Shown here one piece after another: positions 26,701 through 36,513 of a DNA stretch of 64,000 nucleotides. The notes beneath the pieces are model-generated. The model did not search any database, was not told the origin of the DNA, and saw nothing but the letters and a program-made list of their open reading frames with translations. Source of the DNA: Nematostella vectensis (Eukaryota > Cnidaria > Anthozoa > Actiniaria > Edwardsiidae); contig NC_064042.1 of assembly GCF_932526225.1 (NCBI RefSeq), positions 4,695,001-4,759,000 on the forward strand. The letters are read 5' to 3'. Made by a program: the position numbers and the translations under genes. How positions within the stretch are numbered: position 1 is the first letter of the stretch; every line of letters begins with the position of its first letter.

Positions 26701-29700
26701 CAGTCACATGTAACGGTAACACTATTAGTCGTATTACGTGACAGTCATATGTAACGGTAACACTATTAGTCGTATTACGTTTAGTGTTATGCTCTTTTAC
26801 TGGGAGCACCAGCTTAAACCTATAGTTAATTCAGGTTTTTCTTTACAACACCTTCAATTATTTCTATTTCAGATGGAAATAGCATTGATGTCGAATACCA
26901 TGTTTTCTAGATGGGTTACACAAGAGTTCTTTAAACCAGGTGAGTGTCATCCTAGGTAAGGGTGAGCTCAGGTGATGGTCATCTCAGGTGGTGGTCATCT
27001 CAGGTGATGGTCAGCTCAGGTGATGGTCATCTCAGGTGTGGTCATCACAGGTGATGGTCATCTCAGGTGATAGTCATCTCAGGTGATGGTCAGCTCAGGT
27101 GATGGTCATCTCAGGTGATGGTCAGCTCAGGTGATGGTCAGCTCAGGTGATGGTCAGCTCAGGTGATGATCATCTCAAGTGATAGTTATCTCAGGTGTTT
27201 GTCATCTCAGGTGATGGTCATCTCAGGTGATGGTCAGCTCAGGTGATGGTCATCTCAGGTGATGGTCATCTCAGGTGATGGTCAGCTCAGGTGATGGTCA
27301 TCTCAGGTGTGGTCATCACAGATGATGGTCATCTCAGGTGATAGTCATCTCAGGTGAGGGTCAGCTCAGGTGATGGTCATCTCAGGTGATGGTCATCTCA
27401 GGTGATGGCTATCTCAGGTGTGGTCATCACAGGTGATGGTCAGCTCAGGTGATGGTCATCTCAGGTGGTGGTCAGCTCAGGTGATGGTCATCTCAGGTGA
27501 TGGTCATCTCAGGTGGTGGTCATCTCAGGTGATGGTCATCTCAGGTGGTGGTCATCTCAGGTGATGGTCAGCTCAGGAGATGGTCATCTCAGGAGATGGT
27601 CATCTCAGGAGATGGTCATCTCAGGTGATGGTCATCTCAGGTGATAGTCATCTCAGGTGATGGTCAGCTCAGGTGATGGTCATCTCAGGTGATGGTCATC
27701 TCAGGTGGTGGTCAGCTCAGGTGATGGTCATCTCAGGTGATGGTCATCTCAAGTGTTGGTCATCTCAGGTGATGGTCATCTCAGGTGGTGGTCATCTCAG
27801 GTGATGGTCAGCTCAGGTGATGGTCATCTCAGGTGTAGTCATCACAGGTGATGGTCATCTCAGGTGATAGTCATCTCAGGTGATGGTCAGCTCAGGTGAT
27901 GGTCATCTCAGGTGATGGTCAGCTCAGGTGATGGTCAGCTCAGGTGATGGTCAGCTCAGGTGATGATCATCTCAAGTGATAGTTATCTCAGGTGTTTGTC
28001 ATCTCAGGTGATGGTCATCTCAGGTGATGGTCAGCTCAGGTGATGGTCATCTCAGGTGATGGTCATCTCAGGTGATGGTCAGCTCAGGTGATGGTCATCT
28101 CAGGTGTGGTCATCACAGGTGATGGTCATCTCAGGTGATAGTCATCTCAGGTGATGGTCAGCTCAGGTGATGGTCATCTCAGGTGATGGTCAGCTCAGGT
28201 GATGGTCAGCTCAGGTGATGGTCAGCTCAGGTGATGATCATCTCAAGTGATAGTTATCTCAGGTGTTTGTCATCTCAGGTGATGGTCATCTCAGGTGATG
28301 GTCAGCTCAGGTGATGGTCATCTCAGGTGATGGTCATCTCAGGTGATGGTCAGCTCAGGTGATGGTCATCTCAGGTGTGGTCATCACAGATGATGGTCAT
28401 CTCAGGTGATAGTCATCTCAGGTGAGGGTCAGCTCAGGTGATGGTCATCTCAGGTGATGGTCAGCTCAGGTGATGGTCAGCTCAGGTGATGGTCATCTCA
28501 GGTGATGGTCATCTCAGGTGATGGTCATCACAGGTGATGGTCAGCCAAAGTGATGGTTATCTTAGGTGATGGTCAGCTCAAGTGAAGTTGACCGAATGCC
28601 TAATGGGCTCTCTACTTTTAATCGCGATAGAGACTAAAGCCGGCATTTCACTAGGGAAGGAGACGGAAAATGAGAGCTTAAGCGCGTGTGAAAGTCAGCC
28701 CTAAGAAAACCGAAGCGGAAAAGGAAGAAAACGAACCGTTCCGTCCTTCTCCACTTGCGTCTCCTTTCGCGCTGATTCCCACGCGCGAAGTATGCTTAGT
28801 ACCTCTCCGCTTCCTTCTATTGTGTAAAAGGCCTGTTTCAGACATTGATTTTGTGTTTGCTTAAAGCATACGTTCTGAAGAATGGAAAGGACATGATCGG
28901 CACCCCATGGGAGATGACGATGTACAATGGACTGATGATACACGAGAAGACAGGTTATGTGTACGGCTACAACTCATACCTAGCGATGGTCCCAGAGCTA
29001 AAGCTAGGTGAGCATAAGACGAGCTTTACCGTGGCGACGGTAATCATGGTAATCATCATCATCATCAGAATCATCATCATCTATCATCGTCGACATTATC
29101 ATCATCTTTTCCATCGTCATCATCATCTTTTTTAACATCCTTACCATCATCTTTATAGTAATAATAATCAAATATCGTTCACAAAATCTGCCTCAGTATC
29201 ATCATCATTATCACCATCGTCATCATATTCGTTGAACATTCTCATCACCGTCACCAAACTCGCCATCATCATCACTATCAACATCATCTACTACCCTAGT
29301 GATATCCTCGTTAAGTCAGCATCAATTTTACCATCTTCCACAGATTCGTATGTTACAGCATCATGAATGCTATCTAGATATTTTGAGTCTAAACTAGCGC
29401 ACGCATCTCTCGTCTACAGCCTTCAACTTGATGTGTACTAACTGTAACAAAAAGCTGGACATTAATCGGAAATTCGAATCGATTGTCTCTACGTTCTACG
29501 ACACCCTGGTCAACGCATCTACTCAGGTAGGATCATGTGTTCCTTGCGTCGTGTTGTGGTAGTTACGATCCCGATCATGTGTTGTGTTGGAAGTTACGAT
29601 CGTGTGTTCCATAGGTCGTGTTGGAAGTTACGATCATGTGTTTCATGGTCGTTTTGTGGTGGTTGCGATCATGTGTTCCATAGGTCCTATTGTGGTGGTC

Positions 29701-30349
29701 GCGATCATTTGTTCCATAGGTCGTATTGTGGTGGTTACGACCATGTATTGCATAGGTCGTTTTGTGGTGGTTACGATCATGTGTTCCATAGGTCGCCGTG
29801 TGGTGGTCGCGATCATGTGTTCTTCCATAGGTCGTATTATGGTGCTCGCGGTCATGTGTTTCATAGGTGGATGTGGTGGTTACGATCATGTGTTCCATAG
29901 GTCGTTTTGTGGTGGTTACGTTCATGTTTTCTATTGTCCACATTATGTGTGGTCACGATTCCCTACAAGCAAACGCACCAATTATTTTTTATTATTCTCA
30001 GGATTTCATAGTTCCGCCAGAAACTAGACCATATCTTGGTCTCTACAAGGCAGACAGCAGCCTTCCTATCATCAGGCGAATGGACGTAACAATAAACAGG
30101 GAGGATAAACAACCCAAACTTGCAATCGCCGTCAACCACGCCAATCTTTTTTTCCTCAACTACACTCGCCCATTGCACTTCAAGGTCCGGCTAAACACAG
30201 GGCTGAGCTGCAAGGAGATGTTTACTTTGGGTGTGGATAATGACCCCGTCGTGTTCGACCCACCCTCCGCGGATGATGGCTTGTCTGACGGTTTCACCAT
30301 GTACAATGCCCACCCAAGTGGATACTCGTATTTTACGCGGGTGAGGTGA
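14752..30349 (+). CDS. Gene A: beta-lactamase-like type II membrane protein (5' end missing)
   Basis: Exons: 14752-14864, 15233-15421, 21531-21671, 22105-22248, 23836-23957, 24875-25027, 25812-25943, 26285-26402, 26873-26939, 28867-29007, 29420-29526, 30002-30349 (stop tga). They join in frame for 590 codons; the first begins in phase 1, so an upstream exon with the start codon was not found. A basic stretch and one hydrophobic segment (exon 2) are followed by a serine beta-lactamase/PBP-C fold: SVSK (exon 4), YSN split by an intron (QY/SNLG, exons 6-7), WGWLAPAGGLF (exon 8), then EKTGYVYGYNSYLAMVPE (exon 10), matching the AmpC KTG..GY..Y...VP region. Topology, if type II, places the catalytic domain outside the cell or in the lumen. 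Animal relatives include LACTBL1; substrate unknown. The acceptor at 26284 (ttgaag) is weak but required by phase. Gene B is its tandem paralogue. Confidence 0.85.
15233..15421 (+). CDS. Gene A exon 2: transmembrane segment, ends inside a minisatellite
   Basis: Encodes 63 residues: KEERRRRCSH, a hydrophobic run (LLTLVIMLSMLSVVMTALFI), then WKVTCDS. The final 31 bp and the donor (catgaacaa/gtaagc) already belong to the first unit of the 78-bp array at 15391. A GC donor at 15391 (gatagcag/gcaagc) is also conceivable but would leave phase 2, while the next exon (21531) needs phase 0; the donor at 15422 gives phase 0. The paralogous exon in gene B ends gcg/gtaagt, also phase 0. Confidence 0.75.
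15391..16990. repeat. 78-bp minisatellite carrying a splice donor in every unit
   Basis: About 21 units of gaggcaagctcatgggccac, acatgaacaagtaagcttag, tagaatta, a G-rich tract and gggacgggcgttac. Each unit holds catgaacaa/gtaagc, the same donor predicted to end exon 2. G runs vary in length between units (one has about 19 G). 78 is a multiple of three, so both strands show long false reading frames. It is flanked on the right by a copy of part of exon 2 (17058). Confidence 0.9.
17058..17161 (+). pseudogene. Duplicated fragment of gene A exon 2, beyond the array
   Basis: ttattcatatggaaggtcgc followed by gtgcgatgg repeats, with few changes, the exon 2 sequence at 15358-15387 that encodes LFIWKV-CD. 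Here the frame continues as GIKGATIADH and runs to a stop at 17159. KGATIA resembles the KGAYAYTA end of the matching exon in gene B, so this side may preserve the ancestral exon end; no donor GT is left at the equivalent place. Confidence 0.6.
17162..18936. other. Intron of gene A upstream of the nested GPCR
   Basis: 17790-18000 is a degenerate repeat of about 31 bp built on ttttaacgatttttcccaat. The remainder is AT-rich sequence that would include the GPCR promoter. I could not point to a specific promoter element. Confidence 0.5.
18937..19953 (+). CDS. Intronless class A (rhodopsin-like) GPCR nested in gene A
   Basis: One uninterrupted frame of 338 codons, ATG at 18937 to taa. N-glycosylation sites at N18 (NQT) and N20 (NMS). 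Landmarks: GN71 (TM1), LAAND99 (TM2), C126 at the top of TM3, D155-R156-Y157 then ISITRPL, SFAP272 (TM6) and HP311FIY314 (TM7; NPxxY with His for Asn). Basic C-terminus. The TM4 tryptophan is absent, and the TM4-TM5 link (residues about 196-205) is very short with no cysteine, so the usual C3.25-ECL2 disulfide cannot form; melanocortin-type receptors also have a tiny ECL2, but I do not assign a ligand. It lies in the 6.1-kb second intron of gene A on the same strand. Intronless class A receptors are common in cnidarians, often from retrocopies. The 3' flank is minisatellite from about 7 bp after the stop. Confidence 0.93.
   Translation: MSLTVSSETLSTQSSENQTNMSDSCIIFAHVFLKKEESLHKYQIFASNYPELTSFLLILNLVLPLLSIGGNALVILAIALVRELRVPANLLLVSLAANDALTGLVIQPSHAVSLYRALLQPYGKLCRTDGKIFIDICAMFSLTSGLTSLCLITVDRYISITRPLRYFAIVTKRRTYAAIKTSIAGCGTLALLCVFLPPYVPSIMIVWWVYILGICTTMVALHMRLYIISSKHSAAIVAEEKRLNPLINTKSERKALKTLLFVAMTLALSFAPITLFNLYLLNAANGEAEHLEIILMPFLVTLLLAAPSLHPFIYFIRSVRIRKVIRRVIMRHYRNRTS
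19960..21330. repeat. 32-bp minisatellite following the GPCR
   Basis: About 42 units of gaacactctggtcctttactgggtacctcaag, nearly uniform in the middle and degenerate at the left end (19960-20090). Units contain a GGTACC site. 3 x 32 = 96 bp gives open frames in several phases; these are not genes. It ends about 200 bp before gene A exon 21531 and probably contributes to the GPCR 3' UTR. Confidence 0.93.
21785..22000. repeat. Interspersed repeat X, copy 2 (gene A intron)
   Basis: Landmarks in order: ttattgtttacat, aaaatataacggcc, cgcttaattagccgatgaaa, gtaactcggtatta and acggtggcgtgattag. Diverged from copies at 6838 and 35163. Confidence 0.55.
22105..22248 (+). CDS. Gene A exon 4: SxxK catalytic exon
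   Basis: 48 codons, phase 0 at both ends. It ends CASVSKVIT, where SVSK holds the nucleophilic serine and the general-base lysine of serine beta-lactamases. Preceded by a polypyrimidine tract and ctatctcag. By my count it differs from gene B exon 3 (39355-39498) at seven of 144 positions, far less than any other exon pair. Confidence 0.88.
22299..22598. mobile_element. Imperfect inverted-repeat (fold-back) element
   Basis: Left arm (about 22299-22412: ctatcgaatccg, catcgcgacg, ttttcaaaacatcgatttgt, attctaagccaatca) is matched in reverse by 22503-22598 (gattagcttagaat, acaaatcgtgttttgaaaac, gtcgcgatacatcggattcg). No coding capacity. Confidence 0.6.
23911..24120 (+). repeat. 65-bp triplication of an exon end plus its splice donor
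   Basis: The last 47 bp of gene A exon 5 (ggctttacagtacgc ... accctggc) and the first 18 bp of the intron (gtaagtacatatgag) are repeated downstream twice more, with a fourth partial copy. Donors gc/gtaagtac stand at 23958, 24023 and 24088, 65 bp apart. The first is chosen because it matches the exon length in gene B (122 bp in both); the others would shift the frame. Confidence 0.9.
24140..24805. repeat. 41-bp minisatellite
   Basis: About 16 units of cgtattacgtgacagtcacg, tgtaacggtaacactagtac with variable arms (agtcatatg or agtcacgtg). It ends about 70 bp before the acceptor of gene A exon 6 (24875). Three more units occur in a different intron at 26657-26780. Confidence 0.92.
26657..26780. 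repeat. Second site of the 41-bp repeat
   Basis: Three units (gtaatacgtgacagtcatatg, taacggtaacactatta, and so on) match the units at 24220-24300 most closely. They lie in the intron before gene A exon 26873. Transfer of array units between introns of one gene is implied. Confidence 0.88.
26936..28590 (+). repeat. 16-bp minisatellite seeded on a splice donor, about 100 units
   Basis: Exon 9 of gene A ends ccag/gtgagtgtcatc, and the array unit is ctcaggtgatggtcat, the same 16-bp word with minor change. Nearly every unit keeps cag-gtga. Higher-order structure is present: the marker tgatgatcatctcaagtgat occurs at 27164, 27961 and 28232, with matching flanks. Confidence 0.92.
29040..29345. repeat. 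ATC-rich simple repeat
   Basis: Imperfect catcat/tcatcg trinucleotide tracts begin about 30 bp after the donor of gene A exon 28867-29007. Confidence 0.8.
29527..29945. repeat. 36-bp minisatellite between the last two gene A exons
   Basis: About 11 units of gtcgttttgtggtggttacg, atcatgtgttccatag. It begins a few bases after the donor of exon 29420-29526 (actcag/gtaggatcatgtgttcc). 36 is a multiple of three, so frames stay open on both strands. It ends about 55 bp before the last exon. Confidence 0.9.
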
Positions 30350-30409
30350 GAGGTGTTTGACATCACGAACTGGTGGCGCGTGGTGGTGTCGCAATCATAC
30401 GTTCAAACG

Positions 30410-30625
30410 TACGTTAGATGCCGCGATTATGCCTTCCATCGGCCGTGTGTTGATGGCCGTGTGTTGGTCATGATCATGTGTTCCATTGGCTATGTGGTGA
30501 TGGTCGCGATCATGTGTTCCATTTACCTTGTGTTGGCCGCGATAATGTGTTCCATTTGCCTTGGGTGTTGGCCGCGATCATGTGTTCAATTTATCTTGGA
30601 TGTTGGTCGCGATCATCCGACCAAC
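30410..30625. repeat. Diverged relative of the 36-bp array, after the gene A stop
   Basis: Units of about 33 bp such as gcgatcatgtgttccatttg, ccttgtgttggcc share gatcatgtgttccat and the ggt/ggccgc words with 29527-29945. Thus the last coding exon sits between two related arrays. Confidence 0.75.
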
Positions 30626-32278
30626 CATTCATAGTGATGCCATCTTTCACGTAAATTTCCATTTGTCAGCGGTAAATCTTTTATAACCGACAGAGTAACT
30701 CACCCGGCTCAACTCTTAAATCACGAGCTCCTGTGGAAGACCGCCCTGATTTCTCATGAGACATACGTGGTCATAACACTCCATTAATGAGCTGAACTGT
30801 GATTACAAAATTAATATTTTCGGAGAATAGTATTAAGCTAAGGGTATATTTAAATAGGAATAGAAAGAAACGGGTTGGACAAAAGCTGACTTCTTAACCT
30901 GTGTTTTATTAACACTTTTTGTTTATTTGATACCCATGAAACACTGCGGGTTAAGAGGCATGGATTTTCAGAGTGAAATAAGGTATAGACAGTTTCTACT
31001 GCGTTTATTTGGATTGTGGTGTTTTTTTCCGCGAGAATGTCCTTTTTATTACTATGATTTTTTTTCTGTTTGTGGCTGTCGTGCTTACACAAGTGCTTTG
31101 TCATAGTGATCCTCAACAATTGATATGGAACAATAAATCATCTTGTTGGTTTATTTTTCTAACGCACTTGGGCAGGAATGGAATCTATAAAATCTACTAG
31201 CACGCAATGCCAGAGACTAGATATTATCATGTTTAAACCAAGTTCTTACATGAAACATGTAAAAGCTGTTAGATGGTCACGCAGTAACGCCATACAGTGT
31301 GAAGATGGCAGCGTTGCGTGACACATCTTAGGGAAGGCTGTACCAGGCACGCAATTTGATACTTAATGGTAATTTACTAGACGAACCCATTGGAGTCTTT
31401 GTACACCCCAGCAGTTCCGTGGGGTCTATTCATACCCCCCCCCCCCCCCCCCCCCCCCCCCGCACACGCACATGCTTAGTCCTACTTGCACCTCCACATT
31501 ATAATCCGTGCTAAAGGGATGAGCAGGGCTTTCTACTTGAGAGAATAACTTTTGAAAAGGATATAAACGACGCATAAAAGATTGTACTTCTTATACTGAT
31601 TTTGGTATCGAGTCTCACAAGTAGTTCAGCAGAACTCGATGACAGATGGGAGTTAATGACTAGAAAATCACCTCATAACACGAAGAATGCTTCGTTCCTT
31701 TTTCGTTTCTACGACACCTTTTATAACACTTTTAAAAACCAGTATTGCTCAAGTGTTATTCTGTCAATACGGTAACCCCTCCCCCAAATACTCTACAGTA
31801 CTAAAACTAGGGAACAGAGAGCACGAGAGACTGTTACCAAGACAACGGATATAATGAGTGACTGTTGTCTAGACAACAGATAGAGTTAGAGACTGTTACC
31901 AAGACAACAGAATGAGCGATTGTTAAGACCGCAAAAAATAATAAAATGTCAATAAAACCTGCAGTGCTTTCTACTAGTTATTGACAATATTTGAATAAAA
32001 GCGATCCCTGAACTTTATGCCGCGATGAACTTTGTACATAACAGCCAAACCTTTTGTCGATAACAAGATATTTAACCTTAAATGAACCGTGAAATATTTT
32101 TTTATAATGCGTATGAAATTAAGCAGAGGTTGTGGCATTCTAGCCCTGACCTTAGAAAGTTAAAACCACGAGCACAACAGAACGTAAACAGGCCTCTCAA
32201 TAAACTCAACACACCAATGTTAATGATATTTGTACTCAAATAGTCGTGTTCGTGAACCAGAAGAATAAATACAATAAC
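30626..32278. other. Intergenic sequence after gene A
   Basis: No gene recognised. A run of about 27 C lies at 31434-31461. Three short related segments (gagactgttaccaagacaac or close) occur at 31822-31912. Confidence 0.5.
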
Positions 32279-32396
32279 CCAAAAGCTGGTATTAGACTCT
32301 GCCAAATTTTAGTCTTTAATAAAACTTCTTCAGGGCAGACCTGGCCTGCCCTGAAGAAGTCGTATTAAAGGCGAAAATTTGGCAACCAGCTTTTGG
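32279..32396. mobile_element. Palindromic element, relative of 51645-51770
   Basis: Arms ccaaaagctggtattag...ccaaattttagtctttaata, aaacttcttcagggcag and their complement, separated by a loop of 6 bp (acctgg). Its outer flank, read on the minus strand (ggttattgtatttattcttctggt), matches gtgtattgtattcattgttctggt beside the 51.7-kb element, so both belong to one family. Confidence 0.65.
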
Positions 32397-35162
32397 TTTA
32401 TTGTGCTCATCCTTGAAATACATCAATTTATGTACTAATGACGTCACCACTAGCAATCGAGCAAGCGGGTCCGCGCGCCACTGAATCACTGAAGACTAAG
32501 CTTTACAATATATCAAGAGCTGGTCAACTCAACGATACAGAGAAATATTTCAGTTATTGCTTCGCATTTAAAAATTGTAGCAGCCATTTTACTGCACTAC
32601 CAGTATATTATCCACACGTCAAGGGTCATTGCATGTCCGCGCTAATATGGGACACTGGAGCCAGATAAAAAGTTTGTAAAAGTATGATTTAAAGCGAGCT
32701 CGGGGGTGACATCGGATATTGCAGACGCATCCCGGCGTGATTGGGATCGTGCTCCCGAGAAACAAACTTTGACGATTTGAGATCTCTTTCGTTGAGCTAC
32801 ACATGGCTGTTCACTACGGTGAGTGGGTAGTTCGGTGCGTATAATGGAGACAGTCGTAAAAGGTTTTCTAGTCGCTTAGAAACCCTGGTCACAGAAAACG
32901 CACGACACCTCGCTATCATCTATCCGACCTTTAGACAGCCCGGTGTTTTGTTGATTTTGTGTGCTTGCTTTACATCGGCATAGTTATAATTTCAATCATT
33001 TTGGTGTCTTTTGTGATACAGACTTCTAGGTGTTTCTTTACTTTTGTTTCCATTGCCATGCATCGCTGGGGATCATTTTAAGCTCTCAAACCGTGACGGG
33101 TCTATTATGCATTTTAAGCATTATACGCTCCAGAAACTCCGATATGCAAAAAGGGTCTGCAAAATTAAACACGAAAAAGTCTGAGTGAAATCCAAGTAGA
33201 TGCAACATATCGTTGTCATTCGAAATGACGACAAGTTCAGGTGAAGAAAAGTTTTGTTTTATTATTAACTCTATCCTAATGCTTTAGCTTTATTACCTCT
33301 AACCTATAACTGCGAAATCAGTAGTGACAGTTCATCAAAAATCAAAGCCTTCTTTGCGTTTGTTTGCGCTTCGTTTTGGTTGCACTGTATATGTCGTATG
33401 TAGTAGACTAGATGGCAGTATGTTTACTTAGTTAAAGGCCCATTAACTTATATCATCTGTCAACGATTTTCATGCATACACTAACAATGTACGCAAGCCA
33501 GTTTTGTTATTTCATCTATGGCTTCGTTTCCGTAACCTGTTTTGACACGAGAAAGTGAACTCTCGCATCTTTCTTCACCCGAATTGGATATAATTTATCA
33601 GTGACAATAAAATCATCTAGCAATTCGAGTTTAACTTTAGATTGTTGTGACTTGTGCATTGACCACGTATCACCAATAACAATCAGCTCCCAACACGATA
33701 AAGCTATCAAGTTATACCATTGTCTACTAAATCTATCAGTGTTTTTACACTCTTATGGTATGCTGCGCGGACAGATAGTTTCAGCAAGCCAATCGTTTTC
33801 ACACCTGGCCTGTGAATTCACACTATTCCTAAGTGCTTCCTAAGAGTTGTCCGTCTTCCAAGAGTCAAGAGAAATTTCATGGCATTTAGAGATCGTCTCG
33901 GCCGTAGACGGCAATACCAACATTACGGTGACTTGCCTTCGTCGATGAGTATGTGTCAAGCTAAGTATGTCCCCATGCCGTTTGCGATTGGTGTGTTTAT
34001 TGTGTACGAACATATTGCAAGGTTTATATGCTCTTAGATTAAGTGCAAGATTTTGGACCTTAGGCGCTTGCCCTTTCAACGAGGCAAAAAGACAAGGACC
34101 GATAACATTCTTTTAATTAGAACAAGCAAGCATAAGGAATTTATCTATGTCCATGAAGCATTTTCGCGGAATTTGGGTTTGTCTCTGTTCTGTTGTCGTA
34201 AGGGGAATGAGCGATCCCACAATTAACCAATAACAGCGCACATGAAGCTGCATTAATGAACTTCGATAATAAAGATATTTACCACTTGAGCGTAATAGTC
34301 GGAGTGGAAAGTTTAAGCCGGTGATGAGTGCAATGATCGTTGTATTTTTTGTGCTGACTGTATTATGCGTCCCCTGAACAAGATAGCATTTATAAAATAG
34401 CCCTGTGTTGATGGGTGGGGAACGTGCGTGACTGGATGGGTATTGCGTGACGTGATTTGATTACAGCTATTTCAACAAACGTTGTCAAAAAGCGCTCTGC
34501 CGCACGCATCAATACCGCGGGGTAATATGGGTAATATATGTTGTTTCAAGCTCTGCCATCCTTCACCGCCGACACGAACTTCGATGAACGCTATCAGAAT
34601 GGCAGTACAGTCTGATTGTCTAAATATATATCTCCGCGTCCTTAAACAAGGAAAAAAGATAAGTGGTGTCAAACGGAGACTCCGTAGTCACACTACGGAC
34701 ACGTCCCGTCCTCGCTACACCATGAAACTTGGAGTTTTCACGTTGTCGTTTGAAGAAAAACGGCTGAGATGTATCAGACAGAATCCATTTCAGAGTATAT
34801 TTAACGTCTGGCCCTTTGAATTCTCAATTGTTTTCTGCCGTCGTCTTTCGAGTTGCCGTTGTCGTCCCTATTTTTGTCCCTTTTTTTGCAGATACCTTTT
34901 ACAATTGTACGCGGCACATAGAAAGAAATGCCGCAGAGTGTTCGATAGATGATGCTAGAAACTGTACCATCCAGATAACTCGCCAGCGAAGGTCTTCACT
35001 ATAAGACTGTGGCTTATTTACTGAAAACCTGTTACAACATGTATTACCCACCTCGCGGTATGGGCGCGTGCGGCAGAGCGCTCTCCTGGACAACGTTTAT
35101 TGATATATCTGTATACGGGCAAGGGATGGGAATTAGCGAGACACTTAAAGAATGTCGATCAA
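32397..35162. other. Intergenic sequence, no gene recognised
   Basis: The longest frame, 156 codons at 34482-34952, has no recognisable domain and no splice signals that tie it to a neighbour. Upstream exon(s) of gene B should lie here or in 35.8-36.5 kb but I could not identify them. Confidence 0.45.
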
Positions 35163-35375
35163 CCGCTCTTTTATTATTGTTTAAAACTTAAAATACAACG
35201 GTTGATTTTCACGAAAACTTCAAAATAGCCATCCACGATTGAAGTATATTTTATTAATGATATTTGATTGAAAGTCTCTCAGTTAATTGTTTTAATTAGC
35301 CAATGAAAATGCATCCACTTCATGAGTCACTCGATATTGGCGGGAGCATAAAATGGCGGCGTGATTGGCCTTGTT
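35163..35375. repeat. Interspersed repeat X, copy 3
   Basis: Same ordered landmarks as 6838-7065 (ttattattgtttaaaa, aaaatacaacggttga, tttgattgaaag, attagccaatgaaaatg, aaaatggcggcgtgattggc). A G run of about 25 follows at 35387-35412. Confidence 0.65.
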
Positions 35376-35534
35376 TAAGGAGGGAGGAAGGGGGGGGGGG
35401 GGGGGGGGGGGGAGAGTACCTCATGTCCCCACCGAAAAAATGACATAATATATAGTCCTTACACAAGTACTACTTTGGAAGAACAATGAAATACCGCCAC
35501 ACAAAAAAAAAGGAATGATCGTTATAGCGTATGT

Positions 35535-35800
35535 GAGTTTGTTCGGTGTGATACACGGGTCACGGGACTGTGTGTAAGTATGCGAGTTTGTGGGGTGTGA
35601 TACACGGGTTACGGGACGGAACAGCAGATATACCGCCTTGTGAGGTGCGGGACTGTGTGTAAGTATGCGAGTTTCTGGGGTGTGATACACGTGTTGCGGG
35701 ACGGAACAGCAGATATACCGCCTTGTGAGGTGCGGGACTGTGTGTAAGTATGCGAGTTTGTGGGGTGTGATACACGTGTTGCGGGACGGGACGCCTTGTG
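35535..35800. repeat. 85-bp tandem repeat, about three units
   Basis: gtgtgtaagtatgcgagttt recurs at intervals of 85 bp (tgcgag at 35581, 35666 and 35751), with acacgggttacgggacgg and cagatataccgccttgtgag in each full unit. The minus-strand frame here is a repeat translation. Confidence 0.85.
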
Positions 35801-36513
35801 GGCTGCGCTACACCGGTGTTAAATGGATGCGACTGTGATTGTGTTTTTAACGAGAGTCTAACTATTTCCGTCACTTTTGGATGCGCCAAGTCAGGGCCAA
35901 CTTGTGTACAAATTCCAAAGCGCCGTACCACTGAGACGATTAATTTTTGCCCGACTGTGAGCGGTTGGAAATTGAGCATGCCTTGCGCGCACTGAATACC
36001 AAATGGTTGATATCCTACTGCTCTCTACGGGCCGTGCGCAGTTATTGCATCAGGCGCAAGTAACTTTTTTTTCCCGCCATTGATTTTATGTTCCCGTTTT
36101 CCGCGCTTGTCACACTGTAAGGGCACTAAATTTTCCAGAATGGCATCGTGGTATAACTGGAGCAATCTACTACTTGCTTCTTGCACGCGATATAGTTTTC
36201 GATGTGACGGGGTCCTACACGAAAGTTTTAGTGCGCAGGCGTGTACCTGATATTTGCTAAGAGGGGTGCGCAGCCATAGGTATCATATGGAAAAACGATA
36301 ATATTTGATGATCCTTTGAAATAATGATCAGCTTTTTGGCGGCAAAGGTGCGCGCACTCCCTACTTACGAGCCTGCGCAGTAGTTTTGTGCATCGCCCCT
36401 TTCTCATTTAAGTGCAATTTAAAGTTTCCTATTTACAAATATGTGCCCTCTCTCCGGGGATGGCAGTACTTGCCTGACATTTCTAGTCATTTCAATTTTG
36501 TAAATATCTTTAG

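Noticed and set aside
26936-28590. Regular short repeats reminiscent of CRISPR
   Set aside because: No distinct spacers: the 16-bp units are contiguous, and the host is a eukaryote with spliced genes.
29535-29943. CSIGRIVVVAIM / THDRNHHKTTYG repeat proteins on both strands
   Set aside because: 36-bp minisatellite in the last intron of gene A.
34482-34952. 156-codon plus-strand frame as a gene
   Set aside because: No recognisable domain, cysteine-rich but without pattern, and no link to either neighbouring gene.
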